From positions 1 through 8,058 of the forward strand of contig JAJFIE010000383.1 in the NCBI GenBank assembly GCA_021775275.1: DNA of 8,058 nt, written 5' to 3'. Below, piece by piece: positions 4,924 through 8,058 of the stretch. The position numbers were made by a program, and so were the translations under genes. Positions within the stretch are counted from its first letter, which is position 1, and every line of letters begins with the position of its first letter. The stretch comes from Rhodospirillales bacterium. GTDB lineage: Bacteria; Pseudomonadota; Alphaproteobacteria; Rhodospirillales; Casp-alpha2. Below the pieces are notes generated by a model. It was not told the origin of the DNA, did no database searches, and saw nothing but the letters and a program-made list of their open reading frames with translations.

Positions 4924-6841
4924 GGTTACGCCCCGGGGGTCTGCCGCCATTATCATCCAGGGCGTTCTCGCTCGATGCATCGGATGCGCCAATTGCGCTG
5001 CTCGTTGGCATCGTGATATCGAGCCGCTGGACCTCCTGCAACACATCGCGGGCAATGGGCGCCGCAGCAGATGATCCGCTGCCGCCGTGTTCGACCACCA
5101 CGGCAACCGAGAATCGCGGATTATCGACAGGCGCATAGCCCACGAACAGGGCGTGGTCCCGTTCCTCCCATTCCATGTCCTCGTTCTTCCGCACCCCCTG
5201 CTCGCGTTCCGCCTTGGAAATCCGGCGCACCTGGACGGTCCCGGTCTTGCCGCCCATGGCCTCGTCTTCCTTGATAATCCGTGCGCGGAAGGCCGTGCCG
5301 TACGGGTCGTTCACCACCTGCGACATGGCTTTCCGGACAAGTGTCAAATGAGCAGGCGAAAGTCCAATGCTTTCGGCGGGCTGCGGCGTAAATTGCGCCT
5401 CCACGCTACCCGGTTCCACGACCTGAGGGGTCAGATGTGGTTTCACCACCACACCGCCATTAGCCAGACGCGCGGTCATGGTCGCCAGTTGCAACGGTGT
5501 GGTCAGGATATAGCCTTGCCCAATACCCAGAATCACGGTTTCGCCTTTCTGCCACGATGACCCAATGGCCGATTTTTTCCACTCCGGAGTCGGAATCAAG
5601 CCGCCTCGCTCGCCCGGAAGATCAATGCCCAGAGGCTCACCAAGCCCCATCCGCTTCGCCATCGCCGCAATGCGCTCAATACCGATACGCAACGCCACTT
5701 GATAGAAATAAACATCACAGGACTGCGTAATCGCGTTCAGGCAATCCATGATCCCATGGCCACTTTTTTTCCAGCAATGGAACTCGGCATCCCCCAGTGT
5801 CATTTTCCCGTTGCAAAAAAACTGCGTGTCCGGCGTGATGACGCCACGTTCCAGCGCCGCGAGGGCGACAACCATCTTGAAGGTGGATCCCGGTGCATAC
5901 TGGCCCTGAATACTTTTGTTGATCAGGGGTGAACGCGGGTTGTTGACCAGATCATTCCATTCCGCCGTACTCAGGCCCTGATTAAACAGATTTGGATCAA
6001 AGCTGGGACTGGATGTCAGGGCCAGAACTTCGCCGTTGCGTACATCCATGACAACCACCGTCGCACTTTCCCCGGCAATCCGGGTGGCGGCAAAATGTTG
6101 AAGCCCTGCATCCAGCGTCAATTGCACTTCCGCGCCGGGCAACCCTTCCTGGCGCGACAATTCCCGGATAACCCGGCCAAAAGCATTGACCTCGACCTGG
6201 GAGTTTCCGCCGCTGCCGCGAAGGGCGAGATCATGAACTTTTTCTATTCCCGCCTTTCCAATGCGAAATCCCGGTAAATCCAGCAGAGGATCGTCAGTGG
6301 TCTCGTCATGAGACACGGCGGCAACGTACCCCAGAACGTGGGCAAACTCTTCGCCATAGGGATAGTCGCGACTTTCGCCCACATCAATCAGCACCCCGGG
6401 CAGGTCGGGTGTGTTGACTTCGATCTGCGAGACCTCCGGCCACTCCAGGTTTTCCCGCACCGTAACCGGAACGAAGCTCTTGTTCCGTTTCACGTCGCGG
6501 ATAATCCGTCGTTTTTCCGACTCACCCAAAGGTATAATACGCTCCAATGCCCGCAAGGTTCCCTCGACGGACAGTGTGTTTTCCGAGATCAGCAGCAACC
6601 GGTAGTTCTGCTGATTGTCGGCAATGGGGAGTCCGTTTCGATCCGTGATGCGGCCCCGTGGTGGTGGCAGCAGACGGAAGTTAATGCGGTTTTCATCGGC
6701 GAGCGTTGCATACTTGTCCGACTCCACCACCTGGAGGTAATAGAGCCGCCCGGTCAGCGCGCCAAGCAGCATAAGCTGACCGCCGGCCAGCATTGCCGTG
6801 CGACGGTTGAACAGTTTATGTCGGTCGGAATCGCGATGCAC
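4916..6841 (-). CDS. mrdA: Penicillin-binding protein 2, elongasome transpeptidase
   Basis: A 641-residue class B PBP that cross-links peptidoglycan in the periplasm during elongation. It has a short cytoplasmic N-terminus and one membrane anchor (about 15-37, with AMLAGGQLMLLGALTGRLYY). The pedestal domain contains LLPPPRGRITDRNG (57-70). The transpeptidase domain carries the active-site STFK (Ser319, Lys322), SCD (374-376, the SxD form usual in PBP2) and KTGT (532-535). Cys343, Cys356, His362 and Cys375 may form a zinc site like that reported in some Gram-negative PBP2 proteins. A Ser/Asp/Gly-rich tail follows about 612. The start is GTG at 6841: AGGAGA (6847-6852) lies five bases upstream and the mreD stop TAG is embedded in that site. 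The stop overlaps the rodA start by 8 bp, matching the functional pairing of PBP2 with RodA. Confidence 0.96.
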   Translation of the reverse strand: MHRDSDRHKLFNRRTAMLAGGQLMLLGALTGRLYYLQVVESDKYATLADENRINFRLLPPPRGRITDRNGLPIADNQQNYRLLLISENTLSVEGTLRALERIIPLGESEKRRIIRDVKRNKSFVPVTVRENLEWPEVSQIEVNTPDLPGVLIDVGESRDYPYGEEFAHVLGYVAAVSHDETTDDPLLDLPGFRIGKAGIEKVHDLALRGSGGNSQVEVNAFGRVIRELSRQEGLPGAEVQLTLDAGLQHFAATRIAGESATVVVMDVRNGEVLALTSSPSFDPNLFNQGLSTAEWNDLVNNPRSPLINKSIQGQYAPGSTFKMVVALAALERGVITPDTQFFCNGKMTLGDAEFHCWKKSGHGIMDCLNAITQSCDVYFYQVALRIGIERIAAMAKRMGLGEPLGIDLPGERGGLIPTPEWKKSAIGSSWQKGETVILGIGQGYILTTPLQLATMTARLANGGVVVKPHLTPQVVEPGSVEAQFTPQPAESIGLSPAHLTLVRKAMSQVVNDPYGTAFRARIIKEDEAMGGKTGTVQVRRISKAEREQGVRKNEDMEWEERDHALFVGYAPVDNPRFSVAVVVEHGGSGSSAAAPIARDVLQEVQRLDITMPTSSAIGASDASSENALDDNGGRPPGRNHG

Positions 6842-6846
6842 AGTCG

Positions 6847-6852
6847 TCTCCT
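6847..6852 (-). promoter_or_regulatory. Ribosome binding site fixing the GTG start of mrdA
   Basis: AGGAGA on the minus strand, five bases before the GTG at 6841. It overlaps the last two bases of the mreD stop codon TAG (6851-6853), so ribosomes terminating on mreD cover this site; this suggests coupled translation of MreD and PBP2. Confidence 0.6.
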
Positions 6853-7366
6853 ATTCCGATTTTATCAGCGCGTTTTGCCAGCGCAGGAAGACCCACGCCA
6901 CCAGCGGGAAAAAGCCAAAGTTAAGCAGGTACTGAAAGATTGCGGCGCGTGGTTCAACAATACTGGCTGACAGAATGGAAACCAGCAACCACGACAGGAT
7001 GCTTGCCCCCAACGCCACGACGCCGAAACCGAACCAGACCACCACAAACGACTTCCCGGCGAAAAACCGTTGCTGATAAACAACCACGCCATAGACGGCC
7101 AGAAACACCACGGCATTCACACCTACGGGTGCGCCGGACAGAATGTCATACATCAGGCCAATAAAGAAAACGGCCAGCGGTGGCATCAGTCTGGGACGAT
7201 AGACGGTCCACTGATACACCGCCATCAGGGGCAATATAGGTACGATACGCGACAATCCCGGAATGTGAAGCGGGACAACGTTAACCAACACAAGCAGCAA
7301 CGTCACCATAACCGGAAGGCTGTTTCGTGTGTAAATATCGAGACGCTGACCAAATGTCGGTTTCAC
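6851..7366 (-). CDS. mreD: Rod shape-determining protein MreD
   Basis: A 171-residue, strongly hydrophobic protein with five or six membrane segments, close to the usual MreD length (about 160-170). Characteristic stretches are PILPLMAVYQWTVYRP (about 43-58), then FFIGLMYDILSGAPVGVNAV (67-86), in which the D-x-L-x-G-x-P-x-G-x-N pattern is the family signature. It works in the inner membrane with MreC to link cytoplasmic MreB filaments to PBP2 and RodA. The start is GTG at 7366, with GAGGA (7373-7377) six bases upstream. It lies 19 bp after the mreC stop and its own stop falls inside the mrdA ribosome site, so it belongs to the same transcript. Its sequence style resembles alphaproteobacterial MreD (from memory). 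Confidence 0.92.
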   Translation of the reverse strand: MKPTFGQRLDIYTRNSLPVMVTLLLVLVNVVPLHIPGLSRIVPILPLMAVYQWTVYRPRLMPPLAVFFIGLMYDILSGAPVGVNAVVFLAVYGVVVYQQRFFAGKSFVVVWFGFGVVALGASILSWLLVSILSASIVEPRAAIFQYLLNFGFFPLVAWVFLRWQNALIKSE

Positions 7367-7385
7367 CGGGCGTCCTCATCTGTGT

Positions 7386-8058
7386 TCATTCCGGCGTGGT
7401 ATCCGGATTGGGTGGCGCGGGCATGTGCTCTGGCTCTGACGCCACTGGTTCGGACTGCAAGACCACCGGGCGTTCCTCAATGGGTTCCGCCCGCAGAATA
7501 CCTGCCAGACCGAAATCAATAACGCGCACCAGTTCCAGGCGATCGCGTTCCACATAGGGCTGGACCGTTGCGCCGTTTTCGCTAACGGCCGAGACGACGC
7601 CAACAGCCAGGCCGACGGGAAATGCCCCACCGTGACCGGATGTCACCACCATGTCGCCGGGAGAAAGAATACTGCCGGGCGGTAAAAGGGTCAGGCGGGG
7701 GTTATCCGTATTGTCGCCCGTCAACACGGCGCGGATGCGTCCCGGTTCGACGATAACGGGAATGCGGGAGTTCAGATCCGATATGAGCAGAATGCGCGAA
7801 GATCGACTGCCGACACCGGTAATCCTCCCGACGAGGCCCTCGCCGGTGACAACTGCCTGTCCCTTTTGTATGCCATCGCGTGAACCGGCATTGAGCAACA
7901 GGCTATGGGCAAAGGCGCCGCCCGTATCGGCGATGATCCGCCCGGTGATAAATGCGACATTGGGGTCAGGGGAAAAATTCAACAACTTGCGAAGGCTGTT
8001 ATTTTCCGCTTCCAACTGACGGGCAACGGCCTGCCACTGGAACAACCGTTCGTTATCG
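7386..8058 (-). CDS. mreC: Rod shape-determining protein MreC (N-terminus outside the window)
   Basis: An open frame from the right edge to TGA at 7386-7388, about 223 residues. The visible N-terminal part (DNERLFQWQAVARQLEAENN and following) is the end of the dimerising coiled coil that follows the membrane anchor in MreC. The periplasmic beta-rich domain follows, with VAFITGRIIADTGGAFAHSL, LLNAGSRDGIQKGQAVVTGE, GLVGRITGVGSRSSRILLIS and a later GDMVVTSGHGGAFPVGLAVG, all typical of MreC. The C-terminus is a Pro/Glu-rich tail of about 30 residues. MreC assembles periplasmic filaments that activate PBP2 and RodA. A TTG at 8045 is in frame but lies inside the coiled coil and has no ribosome site, so the gene continues beyond the window, where mreB is expected. 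Confidence 0.94.
   Translation of the reverse strand, partial: DNERLFQWQAVARQLEAENNSLRKLLNFSPDPNVAFITGRIIADTGGAFAHSLLLNAGSRDGIQKGQAVVTGEGLVGRITGVGSRSSRILLISDLNSRIPVIVEPGRIRAVLTGDNTDNPRLTLLPPGSILSPGDMVVTSGHGGAFPVGLAVGVVSAVSENGATVQPYVERDRLELVRVIDFGLAGILRAEPIEERPVVLQSEPVASEPEHMPAPPNPDTTPE

Noticed and set aside
4924..5136. N-terminal extension of rodA by up to 71 residues
   Set aside because: The extra segment is rich in Arg, Pro and Trp, unlike a RodA N-terminus, and lies entirely within mrdA in another frame; the ATG at 4923 gives normal RodA length.
6308..6970. 220-codon plus-strand ORF antisense to mrdA
   Set aside because: It lies opposite well-supported PBP2 and MreD coding sequence, has no recognisable domain or ribosome site, and has the composition expected of a shadow frame.

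Overview
The right-hand two thirds of the window (about 3772-8058, all on the minus strand) is a chromosomal cell-wall elongation cluster read in the order mreC - mreD - mrdA (PBP2) - rodA, with mreC running off the right edge and mreB presumably beyond it. The contiguous mre/mrd layout and the sequence style of MreD and PBP2 (for example the PBP2 N-terminus with DRHKLFNRRTAML and LPPPRGRITDRNG) suggest an alphaproteobacterium, probably Rhodospirillales-like. This is from memory of the families; no search was run. The four genes are tightly packed (19-bp gap, 9-bp gap, 8-bp overlap), as expected for one transcript. They encode the core elongasome: the scaffold MreC, the membrane partner MreD, the transpeptidase PBP2 and the glycosyltransferase RodA.

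After rodA comes a gene-free stretch, then a complete minus-strand tRNA-Lys(CTT) with encoded CCA, a perfect TATAAT -10 box upstream and a plausible intrinsic terminator downstream. The tRNA marks a change of character. Beyond its 3' end lies an AT-richer, gene-poor stretch (about 3052-3395) holding three copies of TAATAAGG/CCTTATTA (one inverted, two direct at an 11-bp period) and a 19-codon ORF resembling the very start of a chemoreceptor gene. This looks like accessory or remnant DNA next to a tRNA, a common integration site, although no integrase or duplicated tRNA end is visible.

The left part (466-2970, minus strand) is a compact three-gene operon: a large internally duplicated DUF1538 membrane protein, followed with a 4-bp ATGA overlap by a PII-like protein, and 10 bp later by a second, divergent PII-like protein. 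By analogy with GlnK-AmtB and SbtB-SbtA, the two small soluble proteins are likely regulators of the membrane protein, but its substrate is unknown. Both PII-like proteins lack the uridylylatable T-loop tyrosine and the classical GDGKIF nucleotide-binding motif. This cassette is the most interesting part of the window.

At the far left, on the plus strand and convergent with the PII operon, is the C-terminal end of an FkbM-family methyltransferase.
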